From Metellina segmentata (lineage: Eukaryota > Arthropoda > Arachnida > Araneae > Tetragnathidae), in assembly GCA_947359465.1 (NCBI GenBank), contig OX375877.1, positions 73,792,698-73,856,697 on the forward strand: 64,000 bases of DNA, in the 5' to 3' direction. The notes beneath the pieces are model-generated. The model was not told where the DNA came from. It did no database searches and saw only the letters and a list, made by a program, of their open reading frames with translations. Below are positions 1 to 15,200 of this stretch, in pieces; position 1 is the stretch's first letter, and every line of letters starts with the position of its first letter. The position numbers and the translations under genes are program-made.

Positions 1-164
1 TTCAATCGAAAAGATTTCACATAAATTTACTCTAGCAATAATATGGGAATGTTTGAAGATATCGTTCGAAAACTTTGAAGACGGAGTTATAACAAGTCGG
101 GAAAACATTGAATCAGAGGTTCCATTGGTGGTTAAACAAGTTTAGAAAACAAACCGAATCATAC

Positions 165-242
165 CTGTCACTGGAGTAGTTGAACTACCAGTGCCTGCTG
201 TTGGTGTCGATCCGGAACTAGCTCCGCTAACGGTAGACCCAC
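165..242 (-). CDS. Type exon A (unit 1)
   Basis: 78 bp, phase 1-1. Acceptor tattttag|GTGGGT, donor GTGACAG|gtatga. It encodes GSTVSGASSGSTPTAG then TGSSTTPVT with a split Gly at each end. It shares the TPTA-TGSSTTPV core with exons C and D, so the exons of a unit are paralogues of each other. Confidence 0.82.
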
Positions 243-3200
243 CTAAAATACACATTTAAAACTTATTTATTCCAAAAAGTTTGAGAGTTGTCCTTATTTA
301 AAAAGGTAACCAGAGTTTAGATTAACTTTAGAAATAAAAATAATTGTCTTCGAAACACAAGAAGGAACAGTATTTTTCGTATTTCCTGTACACTCAACTC
401 TGAAGTAGTTCGTAGCCAGAATTAAGAAATGAAGAAATTTTATGAATTGTTCTCGGCGTGGGAGAGCAATTAAGGCTTTACCTGTGGACGATCCTGGTGT
501 ACCCGAAGATCCTGTATTTCCAGATGTAGAGGATCCTGGAGTTCCAGAAGATCCTGTGTTTGCAGATTGACTGACATCTGGGCTCGAATTGCTGGATGAG
601 GATCCACCTGAAAAGAACAAATGGTTTTCTTAATCTGAAAAATACTTTCTCTTTGCTGATAATCAGCACGAAATAATGGCTGTGAAAAGAGGATTCGGGC
701 AAGATAATGTACGAAAAAAGAAGAAAAGCATAGCTTTAGATTTCCTGCCAGCAGCATAGTTTGAACGTTTCGATGTAAGAATTTTAGAACAGTGTACAAC
801 ATACGCGTTTGAAATAAAACAGCGCATAAAAGCAATTCTAATGCGAAAGCAATGTATTTATTTATAATAGTACCTGTCGACACAGGTGTAGTAGATGATC
901 CAGTACTTGCTGTTGGTGTCGAAGCTGGACTAGAATCACTTGTTGATGAGCCACCTGATCAAAGATGGAAGATAATATTAATATCTATGATTTTCTTCTC
1001 AACTTTGAATAGCAGTTGTAAATGAATGAGCATTTATTAAAAACTGGGAAAGAAAAAGAAGATATTTTGACGAAAATATTTTTTCAATTGAAAATTCCGT
1101 TAACACTTTTAGTTAAACTTGTAGTTTTTTCCAGCATGTTTTTACAATTCTACCAAACGAAAATATTCCCTTAGGAATGAAACGTAAAAGGAGACAGTGT
1201 CTGTCACACCTGTCGTAGAAACAGGTAAGATGGAAGAACCTGTGCTTGCAGTTGGAGTTGACGCAGGTCTCGAATCACTTACAGTTGATCCGCCTGTAAT
1301 TTAAATTATGTGAAATCTCGCATCTAAACCTATGAGTTGAAGCCTACATGCATATGATGAAAAGAATGCCACTAGGAACTGTACTTTTTTCACAAATTGA
1401 AGACGAAATGTTATAAAAAATTTGTTTCGATTTACTTATAAGTCCAAATTACCATGAATACTTTCTGAAGTAAGGTTAGAACCACAGAAATTTTGACGTT
1501 TACAGTTAACGATAACCTGTTGCTTTTTTCGCGACTCTCAAAGTCAGCTTTAATATTCGTATATATTTTGAAACTTTAAATTCTCAAATGTTAATTTTCG
1601 TTGATACAGGTGACTTAGAGGATCCAAGGCTCCCTTTTACAGTGGAAGCAATACTTGAACAACTTGCCCAAAATCCACCTGGATGTAAAATTGATTGCAT
1701 TTGCTAATTTCTACAAGTGAAGTATCAATATCTTTCCCTCACTCAAACATTAAACATATTTGAGTTGTATATTTCGATACATAATTGTAGTTATACTATT
1801 CAATCGAAAAGATTTCACATAAATTTACTCTAGCAATAATATGGGAATGTTTGAAGATATCGTTCGAAAACTTTGAAGACGGAGTTATAACAAGTCGGGA
1901 AAACATTGAATCAGAGGTTCCATTGGTGGTTAAACAAGTTTAGAAAACAAACCGAATCATACCTGTCACTGGAGTAGTTGAACTACCAGTGCCTGCTGTT
2001 GGTGTCGATCCGGAACTAGCTCCGCTAACGGTAGACCCACCTAAAATACACATTTAAAACTTATTTATTCCAAAAAGTTTGAGAGTTGTCCTCTTTTAAA
2101 AAGGTAACCAGAGTTTAGATTAACTTTAGAAATAAAAATAATTGTCTTCGAAACACAAGAAGGAACAGTATTTTTCGTATTTTCTGTACACTCAACTCTG
2201 AAGTAGTTCGTAGCCAGAATTAAGAAATGAAGAAATTTTATGAATTGTTCTCGGCGTGGGAGAGCAATTAAGGCTTTACCTGTGGACGATCCTGGTGTAC
2301 CCGAAGATCCTGTATTTCCAGATGTAGAGGATCCTGGAGTTCCAGAAGATCCTGTGTTTGCAGATTGACTGACATCTGGGCTCGAATTGCTGGATGAGGA
2401 TCCACCTGAAAAGAACAAATGGTTTTCTTAATCTGAAAAATACTTTCTCTTTGCTGATAATCAGCACGAAATAATGGCTGTGAAAAGAGGAATCGGGCAA
2501 GATAATGTACGAAAAAAAGAAGAAAAGCATAGCTTTAGATTTCCTGCCAGCAGCATAGTTTGAACGTTTCGATGTAAGAATTTTAGAACAGTGTACAACA
2601 TACGCGTTTGAAATAAAACAGCGCATAAAAGCAATTCTAATGCGAAAGCAATGTATTTATTGATAATAGTACCTGTCGACACAGGTGTAGTAGATGATCC
2701 AGTACTTGCTGTTGGTGTCGAAGCTGGACTAGAATCACTTGTTGATGAGCCACCTGATCAAAGATGGAAGATAATATTAATATCTATGATTTTCTTCTCA
2801 ACTTTGAATAGCAGTTGTAAATGAATGAGCATTTATTAAAAACTGGGAAAGAAAAAGAAGATATTTTGACGAAAATATTTTTTCAATTGAAAATTCCGTT
2901 AACACTTTTAGTTAAACTTGTAGTTTTTTCCAGCATGTTTTTACAATTCTACCAAACGAAAATATTCCCTTAGGAATGAAACGTAAAAGGAGACAGTGTC
3001 TGTCACACCTGTCGTAGAAACAGGTAAGGTGGAAGAACCTGTGCTTGCAGTTGGAGTTGACGCAGGACTCGAATCACTTACAGTTGATCCGCCTGTAATT
3101 TAAATTATGTGAAATCTCGCATCTAAACCTATGAGTTGAAGCCTACATGCATATGATGAAAAGAATGCCACTAGGAACTGTACTTTTTTCACAAAACGAA

Positions 3201-6200
3201 GACGAAATGTTATAAAAAATTTGTTTCGATTTACTTATAAGTCCAAATTACCATGAATACTTTCTGAAGTAAGGTTAGAACCACAGAAATTTTGACGTTT
3301 ACAGTTAACGATAACCTGTTGCTTTTTTCGCGACTCTCAAAGTCAGCTTTAATATTCGTATATATTTTGAAACTTTAAATTCTCAAATGTTAATTTTCGT
3401 TGATACAGGTGACTTAGAGGATCCAAGGCTCCCTTTTACAGTGGAAGCAATACTTGAACAACTTGCCCAAAATCCACCTGGATGTAAAATTGATTGCATT
3501 TGCTAATTTCTACAAGTGAAGTATCAATATCTTTCCCTCACTCAAACATTAAACATATTTGAGTTGTATATTTCGATACATAATCGTAGTTATACTATTC
3601 AATCGAAAAGATTTCACATAAATTTACTCTAGCAATAATATGGGAATGTTTGAAGATATCGTTCGAAAACTTTGAAGACGGAGTTATAACAAGTCGGGAA
3701 AACATTGAATCAGAGGTTCCATTGGTGGTTAAACAAGTTTAGAAAACAAACCGAATCATACCTGTCACTGGAGTAGTTGAACTACCAGTGCCTGCTGTTG
3801 GTGTCGATCCGGAACTAGCTCCGCTAACGGTAGACCCACCTAAAATACACATTTAAAACTTATTTATTCCAAAAAGTTTGAGAGTTGTCCTTATTTAAAA
3901 AGGTAACCAGAGTTTAGATTAACTTTAGAAATAAAAATAATTGTCTTCGAAACACAAGAAGGAACAGTATTTTTCGTATTTCCTGTACACTCAACTCTGA
4001 AGTAGTTCGTAGCCAGAATTAAGAAATGAAGAAATTTTATGAATTGTTCTCGGCGTGGGAGAGCAATTAAGGCTTTACCTGTGGACGATCCTGGTGTACC
4101 CGAAGATCCTGTATTTCCAGATGTAGAGGATCCTGGAGTTCCAGAAGATCCTGTGTTTGCAGATTGACTGACATCTGGGCTCGAATTGCTGGATGAGGAT
4201 CCACCTGAAAAGAACAAATGGTTTTCTTAATCTGAAAAATACTTTCTCTTTGCTGATAATCAGCACGAAATAATGGCTGTGAAAAGAGGATTCGGGCAAG
4301 ATAATGTACGAAAAAAGAAGAAAAGCATAGCTTTAGATTTCCTGCCAGCAGCATAGTTTGAACGTTTCGATGTAAGAATTTTAGAACAGTGTACAACATA
4401 CGCGTTTGAAATAAAACAGCGCATAAAAGCAATTCTAATGCGAAAGCAATGTATTTATTTATAATAGTACCTGTCGACACAGGTGTAGTAGATGATCCAG
4501 TACTTGCTGTTGGTGTCGAAGCTGGACTAGAATCACTTGTTGATGAGCCACCTGATCAAAGATGGAAGATAATATTAATATCTATGATTTTCTTCTCAAC
4601 TTTGAATAGCAGTTGTAAATGAATGAGCATTTATTAAAAACTGGGAAAGAAAAAGAAGATATTTTGACGAAAATATTTTTTCAATTGAAAATTCCGTTAA
4701 CACTTTTAGTTAAACTTGTAGTTTTTTCCAGCATGTTTTTACAATTCTACCAAACGAAAATATTCCCTTAGGAATGAAACGTAAAAGGAGACAGTGTCTG
4801 TCACACCTGTCGTAGAAACAGGTAAGATGGAAGAACCTGTGCTTGCAGTTGGAGTTGACGCAGGTCTCGAATCACTTACAGTTGATCCGCCTGTAATTTA
4901 AATTATGTGAAATCTCGCATCTAAACCTATGAGTTGAAGCCTACATGCATATGATGAAAAGAATGCCACTAGGAACTGTACTTTTTTCACAAATTGAAGA
5001 CGAAATGTTATAAAAAATTTGTTTCGATTTACTTATAAGTCCAAATTACCATGAATACTTTCTGAAGTAAGGTTAGAACCACAGAAATTTTGACGTTTAC
5101 AGTTAACGATAACCTGTTGCTTTTTTCGCGACTCTCAAAGTCAGCTTTAATATTCGTATATATTTTGAAACTTTAAATTCTCAAATGTTAATTTTCGTTG
5201 ATACAGGTGACTTAGAGGATCCAAGGCTCCCTTTTACAGTGGAAGCAATACTTGAACAACTTGCCCAAAATCCACCTGGATGTAAAATTGATTGCATTTG
5301 CTAATTTCTACAAGTGAAGTATCAATATCTTTCCCTCACTCAAACATTAAACATATTTGAGTTGTATATTTCGATACATAATCGTAGTTATACTATTCAA
5401 TCGAAAAGATTTCACATAAATTTACTCTAGCAATAATATGGGAATGTTTGAAGATATCGTTCGAAAACTTTGAAGACGGAGTTATAACAAGTCGGGAAAA
5501 CATTGAATCAGAGGTTCCATTGGTGGTTAAACAAGTTTAGAAAACAAACCGAATCATACCTGTCACTGGAGTAGTTGAACTACCAGTGCCTGCTGTTGGT
5601 GTCGATCCGGAACTAGCTCCGCTAACGGTAGACCCACCTAAAATACACATTTAAAACTTATTTATTCCAAAAAGTTTGAGAGTTGTCCTTATTTAAAAAG
5701 GTAACCAGAGTTTAGATTAACTTTAGAAATAAAAATAATTGTCTTCGAAACACAAGAAGGAACAGTATTTTTCGTATTTTCTGTACACTCAACTCTGAAG
5801 TAGTTCGTAGCCAGAATTAAGAAATGAAGAAATTTTATGAATTGTTCTCGGCGTGGGAGAGCAATTAAGGCTTTACCTGTGGACGATCCTGGTGTACCCA
5901 AAGATCCTGTATTTCCAGATGTAGAGGATCCTGGAGTTCCAGAAGATCCTGTGTTTGCAGATTGACTGACATCTGGGCTCGAATTGCTGGATGAGGATCC
6001 ACCTGAAAAGAACAAATGGTTTTCTTAATCTGAAAAATACTTTCTCTTTGCTGATAATCAGCATGAAATAATGGCTGTGAAAAGAGGATTCGGGCAAGAT
6101 AATGTACGAAAAAAAGAAGAAAAGCATAGCTTTAGATTTCCTGCCAGCAGCATAGTTTGAACGTTTCGATGTAAGAATTTTAGAACAGTGTACAACATAC

Positions 6201-9200
6201 GCGTTTGAAATAAAACAGCGCATAAAAGCAATTCTAATGCGAAAGCAATGTATTTATTTATAATAGTACCTGTCGACACAGGTGTAGTAGATGATCCAGT
6301 ACTTGCTGTTGGTGTCGAAGCTGGACTAGAATCACTTGTTGATGAGCCACCTGATCAAAGATGGAAGATAATATTAATATCTATGATTTTCTTCTCAACT
6401 TTGAATAGCAGTTGTAAATGAATGAGCATTTATTAAAAACTGGGAAAGAAAAAGAAGATATTTTGACGAAAATATTTTTTCAATTGAAAATTCCGTTAAC
6501 ACTTTTAGTTAAACTTGTAGTTTTTTCCAGCATGTTTTTACAATTCTACCAAACGAAAATATTCCCTTAGGAATGAAACGTAAAAGGAGACAGTGTCTGT
6601 CACACCTGTCGTAGAAACAGGTAAGGTGGAAGAACCTGTGCTTGCAGTTGGAGTTGACGCAGGTCTCGAATCACTTACAGTTGATCCGCCTGTAATTTAA
6701 ATTATGTGAAATCTCGCATCTAAACCTATGAGTTGAAGCCTACATGCATATGATGAAAAGAATGCCACTAGGAACTGTACTTTTTTCACAAAACGAAGAC
6801 GAAATGTTATAAAAAATTTGTTTCGATTTACTTATAAGTCCAAATTACCATGAATACTTTCTGAAGTAAGGTTAGAACCACAGAAATTTTGACGTTTACA
6901 GTTAACGATAACCTGTTGCTTTTTTCGCGACTCTCAAAGTCAGCTTTAATATTCGTATATATTTTGAAACTTTAAATTCTCAAATGTTAATTTTCGTTGA
7001 TACAGGTGACTTAGAGGATCCAAGGCTCCCTTTTACAGTGGAAGCAATACTTGAACAACTTGCCCAAAATCCACCTGGATGTAAAATTGATTGCATTTGC
7101 TAATTTCTACAAGTGAAGTATCAATATCTTTCCCTCACTCAAACATTAAACATATTTGAGTTGTATATTTCGATACATAATTGTAGTTATACTATTCAAT
7201 CGAAAAGATTTCACATAAATTTACTCTAGCAATAATATGGGAATGTTTGAAGATATCGTTCGAAAACTTTGAAGACGGAGTTATAACAAGTCGGGAAAAC
7301 ATTGAATCAGAGGTTCCATTGGTGGTTAAACAAGTTTAGAAAACAAACCGAATCATACCTGTCACTGGAGTAGTTGAACTACCAGTGCCTGCTGTTGGTG
7401 TCGATCCGGAACTAGCTCCGCTAACGGTAGACCCACCTAAAATACACATTTAAAACTTATTTATTCCAAAAAGTTTGAGAGTTGTCCTCTTTTAAAAAGG
7501 TAACCAGAGTTTAGATTAACTTTAGAAATAAAAATAATTGTCTTCGAAACACAAGAAGGAACAGTATTTTTCGTATTTTCTGTACACTCAACTCTGAAGT
7601 AGTTCGTAGCCAGAATTAAGAAATGAAGAAATTTTATGAATTGTTCTCGGCGTGGGAGAGCAATTAAGGCTTTACCTGTGGACGATCCTGGTGTACCCGA
7701 AGATCCTGTATTTCCAGATGTAGAGGATCCTGGAGTTCCAGAAGATCCTGTGTTTGCAGATTGACTGACATCTGGGCTCGAATTGCTGGATGAGGATCCA
7801 CCTGAAAAGAACAAATGGTTTTCTTAATCTGAAAAATACTTTCTCTTTGCTGATAATCAGCACGAAATAATGGCTGTGAAAAGAGGAATCGGGCAAGATA
7901 ATGTAAGGAAAAAAAGAAGAAAAGCATAGCTTTAGATTTCCTGCCAGCAGCATAGTTTGAACGTTTCGATGTAAGAATTTTAGAACAGTGTACAACATAC
8001 GCGTTTGAAATAAAACAGCGCATAAAAGCAATTCTAATGCGAAAGCAATGTATTTATTGATAATAGTACCTGTCGACACAGGTGTAGTAGATGATCCAGT
8101 ACTTGCTGTTGGTGTCGAAGCTGGACTAGAATCACTTGTTGATGAGCCACCTGATCAAAGATGGAAGATAATATTAATATCCATGATTTTCTTCTCAACT
8201 TTGAATAGCAGTTGTAAATGAATGAGCATTTATTAAAAACTTGGAAAGAAAAAGAAGATATGTTGACGAAAATATTTTTTCAATTGAAAATTCCGTTAAC
8301 ACTTTTAGTTAAACTTGTAGTTTTTTCAAGCATGTTTTTACAATTATACCAAACGAAAATATTCCCTTAGGAATGAAACGTAAAAGGAGACAGTGTCTGT
8401 CACACCTGTCGTAGAAACAGGTAAGGTGGAAGAACCTGTGCTTGCAGTTGGAGTTGACGCAGGACTCGAATCACTTACAGTTGATCCGCCTGTAATTTAA
8501 ATTATGTGAAATCTCGCATCTAAACCTATGAGTTGAAGCCTACATGCATATGATGAAAAGAATGCCACTAGGAACTGTACTTTTTTCACAAAACGAAGAC
8601 GAAATGTTATAAAAAATTTGTTTCGATTTACTTATAAGTCCAAATTACCATGAATACTTTCTGAAGTAAGGTTAAAACCACAGAAATTTTGACGTTTACA
8701 GTTAACGATAACCTGTTGCTTTTTTCGCGACTCTCAAAGTCAGCTTTAATATTCGTATATATTTTGAAACTTTAAATTCTCAAATGTTAATTTTCGTTGA
8801 TACAGGTGACTTAGAGGATCCAAGGCTCCCTTTTACAGTGGAAGCAATACTTGAACAACTTGCCAAAAATCCACCTGGATGTAAAATTGATTGCATTTGC
8901 TAATTTCTACAAGTGAAGTATCAATATCTTTCCCTCACTCAAACATTAAACATATTTGAGTTGTATATTTCGATACATAATTGTAGTTATACTATTCAAT
9001 CGAAAAGATTTCACATAAATTTACTCTAGCAATAATATGGGAATGTTTGAAGATATCGTTCGAAAACTTTGAAGACGGAGTTATAACAAGTCGGGAAAAC
9101 ATTGAATCAGAGGTTCCATTGGTGGTTAAACAAGTTTAGAAAACAAACCGAATCATACCTGTCACTGGAGTAGTTGAACTACCAGTGCCTGCTGTTGGTG

Positions 9201-12200
9201 TCGATCCGGAACTAGCTCCGCTAACGGTAGACCCACCTAAAATACACATTTAAAACTTATTTATTCCAAAAAGTTTGAGAGTTGTCCTCTTTTAAAAAGG
9301 TAACCAGAGTTTAGATTAACTTTAGAAATAAAAATAATTGTCTTCGAAACACAAGAAGGAACAGTATTTTTCGTATTTTCTGTACACTCAACTCTGAAGT
9401 AGTTCGTAGCCAGAATTAAGAAATGAAGAAATTTTATGAATTGTTCTCGGCGTGGGAGAGCAATTAAGGCTTTACCTGTGGACGATCCTGGTGTACCCGA
9501 AGATCCTGTATTTCCAGATGTAGAGGATCCTGGAGTTCCAGAAGATCCTGTGTTTGCAGATTGACTGACATCTGGGCTCGAATTGCTGGATGAGGATCCA
9601 CCTGAAAAGAACAAATGGTTTTCTTAATCTGAAAAATACTTTCTCTTTGCTGATAATCAGCACGAAATAATGGCTGTGAAAAGAGGAATCGGGCAAGATA
9701 ATGTAAGGAAAAAAAGAAGAAAAGCATAGCTTTAGATTTCCTGCCAGCAGCATAGTTTGAACGTTTCGATGTAAGAATTTTAGAACAGTGTACAACATAC
9801 GCGTTTGAAATAAAACAGCGCATAAAAGCAATTCTAATACGAAAGCAATGTATTTATTGATAATAGTACCTGTGGACACAGGTGTAGTAGATGATCCAGT
9901 ACTTGCTGTTGGTGTCGAAGCTGGACTAGAATCACTTGTTGATGAGCCACCTGATCAAAGATGGAAGATAATATTAATATCTATGATTTTCTTCTCAACT
10001 TTGAATAGCAGTTGTAAATGAATGAGCATTTATTAAAAACTGGGAAAGAAAAAGAAGATATTTTGACGAAAATATTTTTTCAATTGAAAATTCCGTTAAC
10101 ACTTTTAGTTAAACTTGTAGTTTTTTCAAGCATGTTTTTACAATTATACCAAACGAAAATATTCCCTTAGGAATGAAACGTAAAAGGAGACAGTGTCTGT
10201 CACACCTGTCGTAGAAACAGGTAAGGTGGAAGAACCTGTGCTTGCAGTTGGAGTTGACGCAGGACTCGAATCACTTACAGTTGATCCGCCTGTAATTTAA
10301 ATTATGTGAAATCTCGCATCTAAACCTATGAGTTGAAACCTACATGCATATGATGAAAAGAATGCCACTAGGAACTGTACTTTTTTCACAAAACGAAGAC
10401 GAAATGTTATAAAAAATTTGTTTCGATTTACTTATAAGTCCAAATTACCATGAATACTTTCTGAAGTAAGGTTAGAACCACAGAAATTTTGACGTTTACA
10501 GTTAACGATAACCTGTTGCTTTTTTCGCGACTCTCAAAGTCAGCTTTAATATTCGTATATATTTTGAAACTTTAAATTCTCAAATGTTAATTTTCGTTGA
10601 TACAGGTGACTTAGAGGATCCAAGGCTCCCTTTTACAGTGGAATCAATACTTGAACAACTTGCCAAAAATCCACCTGGATGTAAAATTGATTGCATTTGC
10701 TAATTTCTACAAGTGAAGTATCAATATCTTTCCCTCACTCAAACATTAAACATATTTGAGTTGTATATTTCGATACATAATTGTAGTTATACTATTCAAT
10801 CGAAAAGATTTCACATAAATTTACTCTAGCAATAATATGGGAATGTTTGAAGATATCGTTCGAAAACTTTGAAGACGGAGTTATAACAAGTCGGGAAAAC
10901 ATTGAATCAGAGGTTCCATTGGTGGTTAAACAAGTTTAGAAAACAAACCGAATCATACCTGTCACTGGAGTAGTTGAACTACCAGTGCCTGCTGTTGGTG
11001 TCGATCCGGAACTAGCTCCGCTAACGGTAGACCCACCTAAAATACACATTTAAAACTTATTTATTCCAAAAAGTTTGAGAGTTGTCCTCTTTTAAAAAGG
11101 TAACCAGAGTTTAGATTAACTTTAGAAATAAAAATAATTGTCTTCGAAACACAAGAAGGAACAGTATTTTTCGTATTTTCTGTACACTCAACTCTGAAGT
11201 AGTTCGTAGCCAGAATTAAGAAATGAAGAAATTTTATGAATTGTTCTCGGCGTGGGAGAGCAATTAAGGCTTTACCTGTGGACGATCCTGGTGTACCCGA
11301 AGATCCTGTATTTCCAGATGTAGAGGATCCTGGAGTTCCAGAAGATCCTGTGTTTGCAGATTGACTGACATCTGGGCTCGAATTGCTGGATGAGGATCCA
11401 CCTGAAAAGAACAAATGGTTTTCTTAATCTGAAAAATACTTTCTCTTTGCTGATAATCAGCACGAAATAATGGCTGTGAAAAGAGGAATCGGGCAAGATA
11501 ATGTAAGGAAAAAAAGAAGAAAAGCATAGCTTTAGATTTCCTGCCAGCAGCATAGTTTGAACGTTTCGATGTAAGAATTTTAGAACAGTGTACAACATAC
11601 GCGTTTGAAATAAAACAGCGCATAAAAGCAATTCTAATACGAAAGCAATGTATTTATTGATAATAGTACCTGTCGACACAGGTGTAGTAGATGATCCAGT
11701 ACTTGCTGTTGGTGTCGAAGCTGGACTAGAATCTCTTGTTGATGAGCCACCTGATCAAAGATGGAAGATAATATTAATATCTATGATTTTCTTCTCAACT
11801 TTGAATAGCAGTTGTAAATGAATGAGCATTTATTAAAAACTGGGAAAGAAAAATAAGATATTTTGACGAAAATATTTTTTCAATTGAAAATTCCGTTAAC
11901 ACTTTTAGTTAAACTTGTAGTTTTTTCAAGCATGTTTTTACAATTATACCAAACGAAAATATTCCCTTAGGAATGAAACGTAAAAGGAGACAGTGTCTGT
12001 CACACCTGTCGTAGAAACAGGTAAGGTGGAAGAACCTGTGCTTGCAGTTGGAGTTGACGCAGGACTCGAATCACTTACAGTTGATCCGCCTGTAATTTAA
12101 ATTATGTGAAATCTCGCATCTAAACCTATGAGTTGAAGCCTACATGCATATGATGAAAAGAATGCCACTAGGAACTGTACTTTTTTCACAAAACGAAGAC

Positions 12201-15200
12201 GAAATGTTATAAAAAATTTGTTTCGATTTACTTATAAGTCCAAATTACCATGAATACTTTCTGAAGTAAGGTTAGAACCACAGAAATTTTGACGTTTACA
12301 GTTAACGATAACCTGTTGCTTTTTTCGCGACTCTCAAAGTCAGCTTTAATATTCGTATATATTTTGAAACTTTAAATTCTCAAATGTTAATTTTCGTTGA
12401 TACAGGTGACTTAGAGGATCCAAGGCTCCCTTTTACAGTGGAAGCAATACTTGAACAACTTGCCAAAAATCCACCTGGATGTAAAATTGATTGCATTTGC
12501 TAATTTCTACAAGTGAAGTATCAATATCTTTCCCTCACTCAATTATTAATACGTATTTGAGTTGTATATTTCGATACATAATTGTAGTTATACTATTCAA
12601 TCGAATAGATTTCACATAAATTTACTCTAGCAATAATATGGGAATGTTTGAAGATATCGTTCGAAAACTTTGAAGACGGAGTTATAACAAGTCGGGAAAA
12701 CATTGAATCAGAGGTTCCATTGGTGGTTAAACAAGTTTAGAAAACAAACCGAAACATACCTGTCACTGGAGTAGTTGAACTACCAGTGCCTGCTGTTGGT
12801 GTCGATCCGGAACTAGCTCCGCTAACGGTAGACCCACCTAAAATACACATTTAAAACTTATTTATTCCAAAAAGTTTGAGAGTTGTCCTCTTTTAAAAAG
12901 GTAACCAGAGTTTAGATTAACATTAGAAATAAAAATAATTGTCTTCGAAACACAAGAAGGAACAGTATTTTTCGTATTTTCTGTACACTCAACTCTGAAG
13001 TAGTTCGTAGCCAGAATTAAGAAATGAAGAAATTTTATGAATTGTTCTCGGTGTGGAAGAGCAATTAAGGCTTTACCTGTGGACGATCCTGGTGTACCCG
13101 AAGACCCTGTATTTCCAGATGTAGAGGATCCTGGAGTTCCAGAAGATCCTGTGTTTGCAGATTGACTGACATCTGGGCTCGAATTGCTGGATGAGGATCC
13201 ACCTGAAAAAGAACAAATGGTTTTCTTAATCTGAAAAATACTTTCTCTTTGCTGATAATCAGCACGAAATAATGGCTGTGAAAAGAGGAATCGGGCAAGA
13301 TAATGTAAGGAAAAAAAGAAGAAAAGCATAGCTTTAGATTTCCTGCCAGCAGCATAGTTTGAACGTTTCGATGTAAGAATTTTAGAACAGTGTACAACAT
13401 ACGCGTTTGAAATAAAACAGCGCATAAAAGCAATTCTAATGCGAAAGCAATGTATTTATTGATAATAGTACCTGTCGACACAGGTGTAGTAGATGATCCA
13501 GTACTTGCTGTTGGTGTCGAAGCTGGACTAGAATCACTTGTTGATGAGCCACCTGATCAAAGATGGAAGATAATATTAATATCTATGATTTTCTTCTCAA
13601 CTTTGAATAGCAGTTGTAAATGAATGAGCATTTATTAAAAACTGGGAAAGAAAAAGAAGATATTTTGACGAAAATATTTTTTCAATTGAAAATTCCGTTA
13701 ACACTTTTAGTTAAACTTGTAGTTTTTTCCAGCATGTTTTTACAATTCTACCAAACGAAAATATTCCCTTAGGAATGAAACGTAAAAGGAGACAGTGTCT
13801 GTCACACCTGTCGTAGAAACAGGTAAGGTGGAAGAACCTGTGCTTGCAGTTGGAGTTGACGCAGGTCTCGAATCACTTACAGTTGATCCGCCTGTAATTT
13901 AAATTATGTGAAATCTCGCATCTAAACCTATGAGTTGAAGCCTACATGCATATGATGAAAAGAATGCCACTAGGAACTACTTTTTTCACAAAACGAAGAC
14001 GAAATGTTATAAAAAATTTGTTTCGATTTACTTATAAGTCCAAATTACCATGAATACTTTCTGAAGTAAGGTTAGAACCACAGAAATTTTGACGTTTACA
14101 GTTAACGATAACCTGTTGCTTTTTTCGCGACTCTCAAAGTCAGCTTTAATATTCGTATATATTTTGAAACTTTAAATTCTCAAATGTTAATTTTCGTTGA
14201 TACAGGTGACTTAGAGGATCCAAGGCTCCCTTTTACAGTGGAAGCAATACTTGAACAACTTGCCCAAAATCCACCTGGATGTAAAATTGATTGCATTTGC
14301 TAATTTCTACAAGTGAAGTATCAATATCTTTCCCTCACTCAAACATTAAACATATTTGAGTTGTATATTTCGATACATAATTGTAGTTATACTATTCAAT
14401 CGAAAAGATTTCACATAAATTTACTCTAGCAATAATATGGGAATGTTTGAAGATATCGTTCGAAAACTTTGAAGACGGAGTTATAACAAGTCGGGAAAAC
14501 ATTGAATCAGAGGTTCCATTGGTGGTTAAACAAGTTTAGAAAACAAACCGAATCATACCTGTCACTGGAGTAGTTGAACTACCAGTGCCTGCTGTTGGTG
14601 TCGATCCGGAACTAGCTCCGCTAACGGTAGACCCACCTAAAATACACATTTAAAACTTATTTATTCCAAAAAGTTTGAGAGTTGTCCTCTTTTAAAAAGG
14701 TAACCAGAGTTTAGATTAACTTTAGAAATAAAAATAATTGTCTTCGAAACACAAGAAGGAACAGTATTTTTCGTATTTTCTGTACACTCAACTCTGAAGT
14801 AGTTCGTAGCCAGAATTAAGAAATGAAGAAATTTTATGAATTGTTCTCGGCGTGGGAGAGCAATTAAGGCTTTACCTGTGGACGATCCTGGTGTACCCGA
14901 AGATCCTGTATTTCCAGATGTAGAGGATCCTGGAGTTCCAGAAGATCCTGTGTTTGCAGATTGACTGACATCTGGGCTCGAATTGCTGGATGAGGATCCA
15001 CCTGAAAAGAACAAATGGTTTTCTTAATCTGAAAAATACTTTCTCTTTGCTGATAATCAGCACGAAATAATGGCTGTGAAAAGAGGAATCGGGCAAGATA
15101 ATGTACGAAAAAAAGAAGAAAAGCATAGCTTTAGATTTCCTGCCAGCAGCATAGTTTGAACGTTTCGATGTAAGAATTTTAGAACAGTGTACAACATACG

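Larger units (their letters stand above)
1..1798 (-). repeat. Unit 1
   Basis: Exons D 1210-1293, C 874-954, B 482-607, A 165-242; dead E 1595-1678. Shares the intron marker gtccttattt and the D variant SRP/ILP with unit 3. Confidence 0.9.

Noticed and set aside
12862..13425. Long minus-strand open frames (up to 187 codons) crossing exon B and its flanking introns in each unit
   Set aside because: They run through clear splice sites into intron sequence, change length with one-base intron indels, and have no conserved start; the spliced phase 1 model explains the locus better.
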